DNA of 64,000 nucleotides, taken from positions 3,813 through 67,812 of the forward strand of contig CAZRSF010000030.1 in NCBI GenBank assembly GCA_964602655.1. Reading direction: 5' to 3'. Positions 52,320-60,474 of this stretch are shown here, piece by piece. Position numbers and translations under genes: made by a program. Source of the stretch: Moduliflexus sp964602655 (GTDB taxonomy: Bacteria; Moduliflexota; Moduliflexia; Moduliflexales; Moduliflexaceae). A model generated the notes under the pieces. It was not told the DNA's origin. It searched no databases and was given only the letters and a program-made list of their open reading frames with translations. How positions within the stretch are numbered: position 1 is the first letter of the stretch; each line of letters opens with the position of its first letter.

Positions 52320-53513
52320 GTGACGTCGAACGCAGCGCAGCGGCCTGTTTGCTCTATCGTGACACATACGCATTTTTTTCAACGAACGTTGTCGAAAATT
52401 TTTTTTCATGCTGCTCTCCTCGTATTTTTTACGCTGAGCATCGCACAAGATGTCCCTGCGCAGAATCCCCAATGCATCCCGTATTCGTTCGCAGATATTG
52501 CGGAAAAGATTCAGCCCGCAGTCGTCAACATCAGCACGACCCAGACAATCGGCGCGATTATCGAGCAAATTCCGCAAACCGGCAACGGCGAGGAACTGCC
52601 ACGTTCCCGCGAAAACAATCCGATCCATCAATTCAAACGGCGCAGTTTGGGGTCTGGCCTCATCATCGAAAAAGACGGCTATATTATTACCAATAACCAT
52701 GTGATCGAAGCCTCTAACGAAATTCGCGTCAAACTCTCGGATGATCAGGAATTCCAGGCCAAAATGATCGGGCGGGACGTGAAGACCGACATCGCGCTGA
52801 TTAAAATCGAACCTGTCAAACAAGAATTGCCGGTGGCAGCGTTGGGCAACTCTGATGCGCTGCGTGTCGGCGAGTGGGTGATCGCGGTGGGCAATCCGTA
52901 TGGATTGAGCCAGACTGTCACTGCCGGGATCATTAGCGCGAAAGGACGAGTCATCGGCGGCCCCTATGACGATTTCATTCAGACCGACGCGTCCATCAAT
53001 CCCGGTAACAGCGGCGGGCCGTTAGTGAATATCAACGGCGAAGTAATTGGGATCAATTCGGCGATTTTCGGACAGGTCGAACAGAATCGGTTCGCACAAG
53101 GGATCGGGTTTGCGATTCCGATCAATATCGTTCGCGATGTTGTGGACGATTTGCAGCAATACGGCAAGGTGAAACGCGGGTGGGTCGGGATTGTCATTCA
53201 GGAAATTACGCCGGAAATTGCCGCGTCGTTTAACCTTCCGAACACTAAAGGCGCGTTAGTCACGAATATTGTTCCCGATGGGCCGGCGGATAAGGCTGGC
53301 GTTGTGCGCGGCGATGTGATTCTGCGTTTCAATGGCGCTGAAATCGCCCATTCGATTGATTTACCGCGCCTTGCCGCAGACTATGAACCCGGCGCAAACA
53401 GTTCGCTGCTGCTCAATCGCGACGGCGAAGAAATTCTGCTTCCCCTGACGTTAGGCGAATTTCCAGAGCCGGACGCCTCAACGTTTCCCTTCGAAGAATT
53501 GCCCGTTCAATAA
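52320..53513 (+). CDS. degP: DegP/HtrA-like periplasmic serine protease
   Basis: 397 residues starting at a GTG 3 bases after rseB; a signal segment follows (IFFHAALLVFFTLSIAQ). The trypsin-like domain has all triad blocks: TNNHV (His), DIALIKI (Asp) and GNSGGPL (Ser). One PDZ domain follows (KRGWVGIVIQEITPEIAASF; GPADKAGVVRGDVILRFNG), in contrast to the two PDZ domains of DegP of enterobacteria, so it is closer in plan to DegS or MucD-like proteins. It degrades misfolded envelope proteins and may also cut RseA. It is the last gene of the sigmaE operon and ends in a strong hairpin. Confidence 0.92.
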   Translation: MTSNAAQRPVCSIVTHTHFFQRTLSKIFFHAALLVFFTLSIAQDVPAQNPQCIPYSFADIAEKIQPAVVNISTTQTIGAIIEQIPQTGNGEELPRSRENNPIHQFKRRSLGSGLIIEKDGYIITNNHVIEASNEIRVKLSDDQEFQAKMIGRDVKTDIALIKIEPVKQELPVAALGNSDALRVGEWVIAVGNPYGLSQTVTAGIISAKGRVIGGPYDDFIQTDASINPGNSGGPLVNINGEVIGINSAIFGQVEQNRFAQGIGFAIPINIVRDVVDDLQQYGKVKRGWVGIVIQEITPEIAASFNLPNTKGALVTNIVPDGPADKAGVVRGDVILRFNGAEIAHSIDLPRLAADYEPGANSSLLLNRDGEEILLPLTLGEFPEPDASTFPFEELPVQ

Positions 53514-53544
53514 ACCCTGTCAGGGTTCGAACCCTGACAGGGTT
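53513..53544. terminator. Perfect 15-bp hairpin between convergent degP and GH57 genes
   Basis: AACCCTGTCAGGGTT-CG-AACCCTGACAGGGTT with trailing TTGT. It overlaps the last base of degP and ends 9 bases before the opposing gene. The CCCTGTCAGGG word recurs near 7488, 56515 and 60537. Confidence 0.8.
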
Positions 53545-53552
53545 TTGTCATG

Positions 53553-56399
53553 TCAAAACACGCCCAATTCCGCCGAAATCAACAACTGCCGGTAGCGCTC
53601 AACCTGAAAATTCAACCGTTGGGCTAATTTCAGGCATTCCCGCAGAAATTGATACTCTCGAAAAAAACTGTGCAATTCCTGATGCGCGCTCTCGCTTTCA
53701 GTCTGCCCGGCATTTTGCAGCGCCGTTTTGAACAGGTTCATGTAGCGCGGAACCGCGTCCTCGAGAATATCATGCGCCATATTCTGAATTTCCGTTTTAT
53801 CAATCGCCACGCCAATCGTTTCTGCCTGTTCCACTAATCCGAACGTATCGCGCAGCAACGTTAAAAAATTCTCCCAGGTTTTCACGTCCAACGCATCGTG
53901 GCCGCGATTCTGCAAGCTGAGAAAACGACGTGAAAGACGCTCAATGTATTGACGGAGCGCGTCGGTCAAGCGATTCCGCAGCAAGCCCATATCCAGCGAC
54001 AGGCGGTGAACGTTGCCGAGATGCAGAATTTTCTCCAGCGTGGCGCGTAAGACGGCAGGCGAATATTCTCCGACTTCTTTCGAATAGAGCCGTTCCATCT
54101 CAATCATCGCATGATAGGTCAACGCGAATTCCACGGACGCATGGAGCGCGGCGGGCACATGCAGGCTTGCTTTGGTCAACGAATCCAACAATTCCACGCT
54201 CTCGGTGTACACGGTCTCGATATGGTCTTCCACATGATGCGCGTATTCTTGCAGCACATGGCCGAACACCTGTTCCCGGTCGTCATGATACAGATCGTTG
54301 AGCGTATAGCGGGTCAGGCCGCGCTGTTCCAACAGGCGGATCGCCTCCTGCGGCGCGTCGCTGCCGCGCTGAGAGATCGCCGCGAAAAACGACTCGGCCT
54401 CTTCCGCATTCTGAAGGCGTTTGAGGTACGACACCGGTTGTTCGTTCGCGTCATCAAAGGTCGTAAACAGCAAGGTCGAGGCATGTTTGGTCATCGTATC
54501 TTTGGCTTCGATGACACCGCTGAACATCGCGCCGTTGCCGCGTTCTTCGCCGGAAGCATCCTCTGCGGCGGCCTGCGATTTCCCGGCCAATTCCTGCCAT
54601 GACTGGATTTTCTGGCAGCGCAGCGCATAAATATGCACCGAATGTTCCTGACGCCCGGCGAGCTTCTTCAACGGATGTTTCGCCGATGCTTTCGACGATG
54701 GTTTCTGCTGAATCTGCGTGGTCAGCAGCAGATGATTGACGGCGCGTTCCGGCGTGTAGATGTCAGGTTTGACATAGTTCAGATACATCGTTTTGCCCGT
54801 GCCATACTGCGGCATGTTGCTGACGGCGTTTTCAAGCGCGTCCAGCATGTTCGCTTCGAGATCGGGCGCGGCCAATCCCTCGACCAGTTGGATCGCTCTG
54901 GCGGCGTAGCGCATGTTTTGCACCGGTTCTAAGCCGGAGACATCATTGAAAAACCAGCCGCAGCTTGTGTACGTGAACATCGAATATTTTTGCGCTTCCA
55001 ACAATCGCAAGGCGAGCGACTGCTCTTCTTCGTTCAGCGGATGCTCGGCATGACGCTCGAAAAACGTTTTGAGCGTGTTGTCGGACGGGTCAAGCACGTA
55101 TTCGATATAATCGTTCCGCGCCGCCCAGGGATCGCGCAGCACGGTGCGGCCTTTTTCTTCGAACAATTCGGCCAATCCGTCGCGCAGCAGGTCGAACGCC
55201 TCGCGCAACGGCGTGCGCCATTCCTGATTCCACCCGGCGGGACTATCCACTGCGCAGCCGCAATCGCGATACCAGCGCCCCACGCCGTGCGAGCAGCTCC
55301 AGGACGTGCCTTCGCCTTCCTCGCTGCCGGGCTTGAGTTCCACTTGCATCTTCGGCGGGCAGAGCGCTAAAAAGCGGCTGTAATTCGTCACTTCCACCTG
55401 CATGGATGGCAGTTTATTGGTCAGCAGCGCGGCGAGACTCATATCGCCGGAGCGTTCGTGATGGCCGTAGATTTCGCCGTCGGTCGCCACATGCACTAAC
55501 ACGCGGGGCGCGGATGAGCGCGCTGCCGCTTCCTGAATTTTCTGGGCGAATAGATTGGTATTTTGCAGCAAGTGGCTGAAACTGATTTCAGAGGAGAGGC
55601 CGCCGTCATAAAAAAAGGCGTCAATGTATTGATCGGAAGAATATCGAATCGCCTCCGTTCCGTTTGCCTCGTCGTTATTCTCCTGCAACTCCGGCGCGTG
55701 AGGATCGTTGATCGGCGCGTGTTTTCGCGGGGAGGCTGCCGAAGCATTTTCTTTTTTAAAGAGGCGATACGGCTGGGCAATATCAATGCCGTTGCCACTG
55801 ACATCATGCCAGGCGTCTTCGCCGATTTTGCGAACGCTTTGCGCCTGCGTCGGCGACAGAATGACGTATTTCAAGCCCTGTTCGATCAGCAGATTGACCG
55901 TTTCGTCATTGATGCCGGTTTCCGGCAGCCAGATCGATTCCGGGGCGCGGCCAAAGCGGTGGCGGAATTCACGAATGCCCCAGAGAATTTGCGTGATCGC
56001 GTCGCGCGTATTCGCTAACGGCAGCATGATGTGGTTATAGACCTGCGCAATCGCGTTGCCATGCCCCTGTTGCTGCTGACAGCTTTGCGCGTCGGCGGCG
56101 AGAATCTTCCGATACACTTCCGGCGCATGCTGCTCTAACCAGGCAAACAGCGTGGGGCCGACATTGAAATTGAGATGCGCGAAATTATTTTCCAACGACA
56201 GGATATGCCCGTGACCGTCCATCACGCGCGACCGGGTGTTCGGCTTATAACATTCGCTGGTAATCCGCTCGTTCCAATCATGATACGGCGCGGCGCTCTC
56301 CTGGCGCGGAATGCTTTGCGTCCAGGGATTCTCTCTGGGAGGTTGATAAAAATGCCCATGAATCACCACAAAAATTTTCTTCTGTTCGGTCGTCGTCAT
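53553..56399 (-). CDS. Glycoside hydrolase family 57-like protein with DUF3536
   Basis: 948 residues. The N-terminal half is a GH57-type (beta/alpha)7 barrel: VIHGHFYQPPRENPW opening, NFNVGPTLFAWLE, IWLPETGINDETVNLLIEQG with the putative nucleophile glutamate, and HVATDGEIYGHHE with the acid aspartate. The rest, from about residue 390 (GTSWSCSHGVGRWYRDCGC onward), matches DUF3536, which regularly accompanies this barrel. Such proteins are related to alpha-amylase and branching enzymes acting on alpha-glucans, but their activity has not been established to my knowledge. It is cytoplasmic, with no signal peptide. It stands alone and converges on degP. Confidence 0.88.
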   Translation of the reverse strand: MTTTEQKKIFVVIHGHFYQPPRENPWTQSIPRQESAAPYHDWNERITSECYKPNTRSRVMDGHGHILSLENNFAHLNFNVGPTLFAWLEQHAPEVYRKILAADAQSCQQQQGHGNAIAQVYNHIMLPLANTRDAITQILWGIREFRHRFGRAPESIWLPETGINDETVNLLIEQGLKYVILSPTQAQSVRKIGEDAWHDVSGNGIDIAQPYRLFKKENASAASPRKHAPINDPHAPELQENNDEANGTEAIRYSSDQYIDAFFYDGGLSSEISFSHLLQNTNLFAQKIQEAAARSSAPRVLVHVATDGEIYGHHERSGDMSLAALLTNKLPSMQVEVTNYSRFLALCPPKMQVELKPGSEEGEGTSWSCSHGVGRWYRDCGCAVDSPAGWNQEWRTPLREAFDLLRDGLAELFEEKGRTVLRDPWAARNDYIEYVLDPSDNTLKTFFERHAEHPLNEEEQSLALRLLEAQKYSMFTYTSCGWFFNDVSGLEPVQNMRYAARAIQLVEGLAAPDLEANMLDALENAVSNMPQYGTGKTMYLNYVKPDIYTPERAVNHLLLTTQIQQKPSSKASAKHPLKKLAGRQEHSVHIYALRCQKIQSWQELAGKSQAAAEDASGEERGNGAMFSGVIEAKDTMTKHASTLLFTTFDDANEQPVSYLKRLQNAEEAESFFAAISQRGSDAPQEAIRLLEQRGLTRYTLNDLYHDDREQVFGHVLQEYAHHVEDHIETVYTESVELLDSLTKASLHVPAALHASVEFALTYHAMIEMERLYSKEVGEYSPAVLRATLEKILHLGNVHRLSLDMGLLRNRLTDALRQYIERLSRRFLSLQNRGHDALDVKTWENFLTLLRDTFGLVEQAETIGVAIDKTEIQNMAHDILEDAVPRYMNLFKTALQNAGQTESESAHQELHSFFREYQFLRECLKLAQRLNFQVERYRQLLISAELGVF

Positions 56400-56846
56400 C
56401 TATGTGTATGGTCGTCGTCTCGCTGCAACGGTCTTTCCCACTCGTCGAAAAGGCTGGCAGCGCAGAACACGAACCTCTTGCGCAATATGTCGTCGTAAGT
56501 ATCGAACGTGTGAACCCTGGCAGGGTTTTAAGTCAGAAATAGCGCTATGGGAGCAGTCGGAAACCTGTCAATAAAAAAAGAGGCGTTCTGGTTGTCGAAA
56601 TTGTATTTTGATAGGGATGCCAACCAAAAAATAAACGAAGGAATGAAAAATTGCATCTGTTTACGTACCGGCGGACAGCCTTGTCCGCCGAAACCGGAGC
56701 GAGCAAGCGCCTGCTGAAGGTGTCCGCCGTGATGCACCACGCGAGCCGCCATCGAATGCGATATGTACTGGTCAAGACGGCGGACAAGGCTGTCCGCCGG
56801 TACGTAAATAGATACGAAAAATTAAATCGGTGTCAATGCGGCTGAA
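56400..56846. other. Intergenic region holding the 147-bp inverted-repeat element
   Basis: About 450 bases. It includes a CCCTGGCAGGGTTTT half-palindrome near 56515 and the element at 56661-56807. No gene is supported. Confidence 0.6.
56661..56807. repeat. 147-bp MITE-like element with perfect 30-bp inverted repeats
   Basis: Left arm 56661-56690 begins TTACGTACCGGCGGACAGCC, and the right arm 56778-56807 is its exact reverse complement. Each arm also contains an inner palindrome, CGGCGGACA..TGTCCGCCG. The 87-base middle codes for nothing recognisable. Diverged relatives are at 33996-34089 and 28964-28990. Confidence 0.85.
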
Positions 56847-57860
56847 TTACGCCTGCGGCCATTCTTTCAGAATATTCTGCGCTTCGAACAACAGTTTCAC
56901 GTACTGCCCGCGTTCATACGCCCACGGGTCCTGACTGTTTTTCTTGCTCATCTTGCCGCGAAAATCTTCGATCTCTTTATAGCCTTTCTGCTCCATCCAG
57001 GCGTCGAGGTCGTTCACCAACGTTTGCAGATGCGTAACTTTATTGACGAATAGCGTACTGACGACCTGTACGCATTTCGCGCCAGCTAGAATCATTTTAA
57101 TGACATCCTTGCCCTGGAAAATGCCGGTGCTGCTGCATACATCGCCGGTGAGATTCCCGTACAGCAGGCCAGCGTAGCGCAACGGCACGCGGTTATCAAT
57201 CGGATTGCTGAGATTGAAAGGGAAAATATTCTTTTCCGCATCCACATCGAAATCCGGCTGGAAGAAGCGGTTAAACAGGACGAAGCCCTTCACGCCCACC
57301 TGATCGAACCGCGACACCACTTGCAGCGGATTGGAATAAAACATGCTGAGTTTCACGCTGACCGGAATCGAAACGCTTCGCGCGACCGCTTCGGCGGCGG
57401 CGATCTGTTCGTCTTCGATGACGCTGCCGCTCAGGCCGATGTCGCGCGGATTGGCGTAAAAATTCAATTCCAGGCCATCCACGCCGGTATCCTGCATCAT
57501 CTTCGCGTATTCCACCCAGGTATCGCGAGTCACGCAGTTCAGGCTGCCGAACACCGGAATTTTGACGGCGTCTTTCGAGCGTTTCACCCACATCAGATGC
57601 TCTTTCGGCCCGGCATGTTCCATCGCGGGATGAATCCGGATCATTTCGGCGTGAAGCTCATCGTACCGTGAAACCTTTTCTTCCATGCGAAAGCGCTCTA
57701 ACTGCATTTGCTCTTCGAACAGCGATTTGGTCACTAATGCGGCAGCGCCAGCCGCTTCAAGCTTTTGGATTGTTTCTACATTGCGCGTCAGTTCGCTTGC
57801 GCCCGCGATAATCGGGTTTTTTAACGGAATGCCCATGTAAGAAGTTGTTAACATCGCCAT
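56847..57860 (-). CDS. Dihydroorotate dehydrogenase-like protein
   Basis: 337 residues from the ATG at 57860, which has GGAGG 8 bases upstream; the frame is open 36 codons further. TIM-barrel FMN protein related to class 1 dihydroorotate dehydrogenases: LTTSYMGIPLKNPIIAGASE opening, VFGSLNC, GVDGLELNFYANPRD, VSVKLSMFYSN and the phosphate-binding NLTGDVCSSTGIFQGKD segment. True pyrimidine enzymes have a short active-site loop with Cys or Ser that I cannot place with confidence here, and no pyrimidine genes are adjacent. Proteins like this are common in anaerobes and may reduce another substrate. Confidence 0.87.
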   Translation of the reverse strand: MAMLTTSYMGIPLKNPIIAGASELTRNVETIQKLEAAGAAALVTKSLFEEQMQLERFRMEEKVSRYDELHAEMIRIHPAMEHAGPKEHLMWVKRSKDAVKIPVFGSLNCVTRDTWVEYAKMMQDTGVDGLELNFYANPRDIGLSGSVIEDEQIAAAEAVARSVSIPVSVKLSMFYSNPLQVVSRFDQVGVKGFVLFNRFFQPDFDVDAEKNIFPFNLSNPIDNRVPLRYAGLLYGNLTGDVCSSTGIFQGKDVIKMILAGAKCVQVVSTLFVNKVTHLQTLVNDLDAWMEQKGYKEIEDFRGKMSKKNSQDPWAYERGQYVKLLFEAQNILKEWPQA

Positions 57861-58200
57861 AATATGTACCTCCTCAAATTCGTGGTGATCTTTAGTGACG
57901 ATAATTCGGCAAGTACGACTCCTGATGTCATAGATGCCATGTTCCAGAAAGGCAAGGGGTGATGTCAAAAAAAATTCGGCGAGGCAGGGCTGTTACAGCA
58001 TTATTCAATTGCATTGACACGATACTCAGGAGTGCAATGAATACTGCTGTAAGTTCTCGTTCCACGCTCCGCGTGGAATGCCGATCACGCGCCGCTCTGC
58101 GGCGCACACGGGACGCAGAGCGGCCGAAAGACCGCATTCCACGCGGAGCGTGGAACGAGGGAGTTTCCCCTCTCCTTCGGTGAGGTGAGGTGAGGAATGA
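57861..58200. other. Intergenic region holding a nested palindrome
   Basis: About 340 bases. The only structured part is the 102-bp element at 58057-58158. No gene is supported. Confidence 0.6.
58057..58158. repeat. 102-bp nested palindrome with perfect 23-bp arms
   Basis: Left arm 58057-58079 begins TCGTTCCACGCTCCGCGTGG, and the right arm 58136-58158 is its exact reverse complement. Each arm is itself a small palindrome (TCCACGCTCCGCGTGGA). A second inner pair (GCCGCTCTGC..GCAGAGCGGC) lies inside. Confidence 0.85.
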
Positions 58201-58527
58201 TTAGCGCAAATACGGCTCGGCGTGAGCCTGACAGAGCCAGAGATAATGGCCTTCCGGCGTCAGCGTCGGACGCAGGCCGCCCCAGGTTTGCGCCGGGTCT
58301 TTGGCGTCGAGCAGCTTGCGCAGCGCCCGCAGTGCCGCGCCTTCGACGCGCTCTTCGAAATGTTCGCCGACGCGCTCTGCCAACTCGAAACTGCGATCAT
58401 CGTCGAGCGCGGGCAATTTGTCAATCAGCGTTTCCATCAACTTCAAATCGTCTTTGAACGCGGGTTCGAAATCCAGCGGAAAAAATGAAAGCAGTTGACC
58501 GGCGAGCGGTTTGACGTATTTGAGCAT
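58201..58527 (-). CDS. Small protein of unknown function
   Basis: 108 residues; GGAACTT precedes the ATG by 8 bases. It is mostly helical and acidic (FKDDLKLMETLIDKLPALDDD) and ends in WGGLRPTLTPEGHYLWLCQAHAEPYL. That end resembles the last part of larger proteins, so it may be an intact small gene or the tail of a longer gene cut by the neighbouring insertion sequence. No family is recognised. It lies between the nested palindrome and the IS630-type element. Confidence 0.5.
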   Translation of the reverse strand: MLKYVKPLAGQLLSFFPLDFEPAFKDDLKLMETLIDKLPALDDDRSFELAERVGEHFEERVEGAALRALRKLLDAKDPAQTWGGLRPTLTPEGHYLWLCQAHAEPYLR

Positions 58528-58655
58528 CTTAAAGTTCCGTCAGATTCGTTAAACGGAAACCGAATATGTCCGCCATGTTTCCCGCCGATAAATCGGCGGG
58601 CTATTCGCGGGCATCCCTCCGGGACGATTCATCTTTTGTTTGTAATACCAATTCT

Positions 58656-59183
58656 CTAAATAAATACACCATTTACGGCAGAGAGAAAATAATCAAATCC
58701 AGTCAGCGACTGAAGCGTGTTACGTGTAAGACCGTCTAAAATTGTGCTCATCGCGACGAATAAGTCGTCAAGAGAGGCAAAATTTTTGAAGGCCATCCGA
58801 TCTTTGATATATTGCCAGACTCGTTCAATCGGGTTGAGTTCTGGAGTCGCCGCCGGTTGAAAAATCAATGCAACATTCTCAGGGATTTCCAACTCTATCG
58901 CCAAATGAAACGTGCCCTGATCAAGAAGTATGATATGAAACGTGTGAGAAAACATCGCGGCGACCTGGTCGAGAAATGCCTGAAAGCAAATCGTATCGAC
59001 AGGAGAAAAGGAAAAAAAGAAATGATCGCCGGTCGCCGGTTCAACGACCCCATACAGATACAAGGTTTGGTATTTATGCTGAAATGGGGCAATGGGCTTG
59101 CCCCCTTTGCCGGTAATAATCCGTCGGAGGATCGTCATCAACCCAAACCGGCTTTCATCCTGGGCGAACACCTTCACAGGCAA
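58656..59183 (-). CDS. IS630-type transposase, catalytic part (frame B)
   Basis: 175 residues from the TTG at 59183, but meaningful similarity starts further upstream in the same frame, directly after the A-run at 59239-59232, and the frame stays open to that point (EFAACLRDAQQANTQLL). It carries the DDE residues: AQDESRFGL, IILLDQGTFH and PELNPIERVWQYIKDRM. It is normally the C-terminal part of one protein made with frame A by a -1 shift. The stop lies inside the left inverted repeat region. Confidence 0.88.
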   Translation of the reverse strand: MPVKVFAQDESRFGLMTILRRIITGKGGKPIAPFQHKYQTLYLYGVVEPATGDHFFFSFSPVDTICFQAFLDQVAAMFSHTFHIILLDQGTFHLAIELEIPENVALIFQPAATPELNPIERVWQYIKDRMAFKNFASLDDLFVAMSTILDGLTRNTLQSLTGFDYFLSAVNGVFI

Positions 59184-59725
59184 CAGTTGGGTGTTCGCTT
59201 GTTGGGCATCGCGCAGGCATGCCGCAAACTCTTTTTTTTAAAGTGTTCTTCGTGAAACGGGTCTTTCTTGACATTGCTCTTTCTGGCAACTTTGGGACGC
59301 GCCTTCAGTTTGACAGAGACCGTGGCATGCACCGTTTTATATGGCACATCAAGTCCATGCTGCTCTTTGAGCCACGCGCAGATGCTCTGATAGCCGTGGA
59401 AGCCTTCTGGGTGCGTGAGCCGCTCATTCAATTGCGATAACACGTCCCCCTGAATTCGTGGTGTCTTACCACAGCGATCTCGATGACTGATCACCAGGGA
59501 CTGAAGGCCAGCTTGCTCATAGTGTGTGAACCATCGTTCCACCGTTTTTCGTTCAACATCAAGGGCGGTGGCAATGGCTTTTCGCGTCCGGCAATATCCC
59601 ATCTTCACCAGAAATAAGGCATGAACCCGATTTCGTCGCTCTCGGTCAGGCATGGCGTTGAAAAGCGTCAAGAGTTCCTCGTGACTTTCGTGAATAGGTG
59701 GCAATGATTTTGGCATAGCGTACAC
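59174..59725 (-). CDS. IS630-type transposase, DNA-binding part (frame A)
   Basis: 183 residues with GGAGG 9 bases before the ATG. Two helix-turn-helix units are visible (RTRKAIATALDVERKTVERWFTHYEQAGLQSL; YQSICAWLKEQHGLDVPYKTVHATV). The frame contains TTT-AAA-AAA-AAG at 59242-59231, a slippery run typical of programmed -1 frameshifts, and then reads about 25 unrelated residues to a stop. A -1 shift there joins the open frame B and gives the expected IS630 protein. A single-base change that broke the gene is the alternative. Confidence 0.87.
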   Translation of the reverse strand: MYAMPKSLPPIHESHEELLTLFNAMPDRERRNRVHALFLVKMGYCRTRKAIATALDVERKTVERWFTHYEQAGLQSLVISHRDRCGKTPRIQGDVLSQLNERLTHPEGFHGYQSICAWLKEQHGLDVPYKTVHATVSVKLKARPKVARKSNVKKDPFHEEHFKKKSLRHACAMPNKRTPNCCL

Positions 59726-59738
59726 CTCCTTTCACATC

Positions 59739-59767
59739 ATTCTCTGTCACAACGTTGACGTTGTCAA
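59739..59767 (-). promoter_or_regulatory. Transposase promoter with LacI-operator-like palindrome in its spacer
   Basis: Minus strand TTGACA (59767-59762), 17 bases, GAGAAT (59744-59739). The spacer lies within the perfect 16-bp palindrome ACAACGTTGACGTTGT (59749-59764), whose core AACGT-N2-ACGTT is the same as in the two putative lac-type operators near 8.7-9.0 kb. Confidence 0.5.
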
Positions 59768-59804
59768 TGAAATTAAAGATGTATTTAAATCAAGAATTGG
59801 TATA

Positions 59805-59837
59805 AGCTGTCAGACACCTTCAAGGTGTCTGACAGCT
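59805..59837. terminator. Perfect hairpin next to the insertion sequence (GCTGTCAGACAC family)
   Basis: AGCTGTCAGACACCTT and its exact complement, 3 bases beyond the right TA target of the insertion sequence and 56 bases past the stop of the membrane-protein gene, which is transcribed toward it. Confidence 0.75.
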
Positions 59838-59892
59838 AAGGTTGCGTTCTTCATGATCATTCCCGAACTTCGCGGATAGCAGCAACTATTTA

Positions 59893-60474
59893 TTACGTGG
59901 GACGTTTCCCGGATTTCCGCCGCGCCGATTTGACCGACACCCCGACCAATCCAATCAGCAGCAGCGAATATGAAATGCCGATCCCGCCGAATTTGGCGAG
60001 CGTGAACACATTGGCGATCTTGGCGACGGCGGTAAGCTGCGTCGGATAGTTCAGAAGCATGGTCAGCATGCAGAGATTTTCGCAATAATCAGCAAGACCG
60101 CCAAACAGCGTGAGCAGGCTGAGTTGTTGCAGCGGATGGTCTTCTGCGAACAGTTTGCGAAACAGATAGATGGTGGTGATGATGTAAAAAAACGAATAGA
60201 ACGCGGGAAAGACCATATCTTGCGGGACGATATAATGCAGGTCGAACGCGCGTCCCTGATCCCCAAGCGCGGCAAGGTGTGCATACGCTTGCTGCGGCGA
60301 ATAGCCCGGTTCCATATCCAAAATGCCGACGCCGCCGGTGATCGCCTTTAGTTGCGCCACGCCGAACGGCTTGCCGTTAATCAACGCCAGACTGATGAGA
60401 AAACAGGTCAGGCTGATCCAAATCATTTGCAGCGACGACCATTTTTTGACAATGTTATAGAGCCGATGTATCAT
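59893..60474 (-). CDS. Membrane protein of unknown function
   Basis: 193 residues from the ATG at 60474 with AAGGAG 8 bases upstream; the frame is open a further 99 codons that read as unrelated sequence. Four or five hydrophobic segments alternate with short loops (MIWISLTCFLISLALI; FPAFYSFFYIITTIYLF; LLTLFGGLADYCENLCMLTML; FGGIGISYSLLLIGLVGVSV). A loop with EPGYSPQQAYAHLAALGDQGR lies outside or inside the membrane. The DYCEN pattern in a membrane helix is unusual. No family is recognised. It diverges from the large ATPase gene. Confidence 0.65.
   Translation of the reverse strand: MIHRLYNIVKKWSSLQMIWISLTCFLISLALINGKPFGVAQLKAITGGVGILDMEPGYSPQQAYAHLAALGDQGRAFDLHYIVPQDMVFPAFYSFFYIITTIYLFRKLFAEDHPLQQLSLLTLFGGLADYCENLCMLTMLLNYPTQLTAVAKIANVFTLAKFGGIGISYSLLLIGLVGVSVKSARRKSGKRPT

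Larger units (their letters stand above)
58648..59800 (-). mobile_element. IS630-type insertion sequence, 1153 bp, TA-flanked
   Basis: Terminal inverted repeats CCAATTCTCTAAATAAATAC (left) and CCAATTCTTGATTTAAATAC (right, read inward) agree at 18 of 23 positions over 23 bases. Both ends abut TA (58646-58647 and 59801-59802), the duplicated target expected for the IS630/mariner group. It encodes a transposase in two overlapping frames. Confidence 0.88.

Noticed and set aside
31850..58650. The word TAATACCAA occurs at about 31850, 34492, 42289 and 58644, the last being the IS630 end, suggesting scattered IS remnants
   Set aside because: Only 9 bases, one copy lies inside a coding sequence, and no matching second ends were found.
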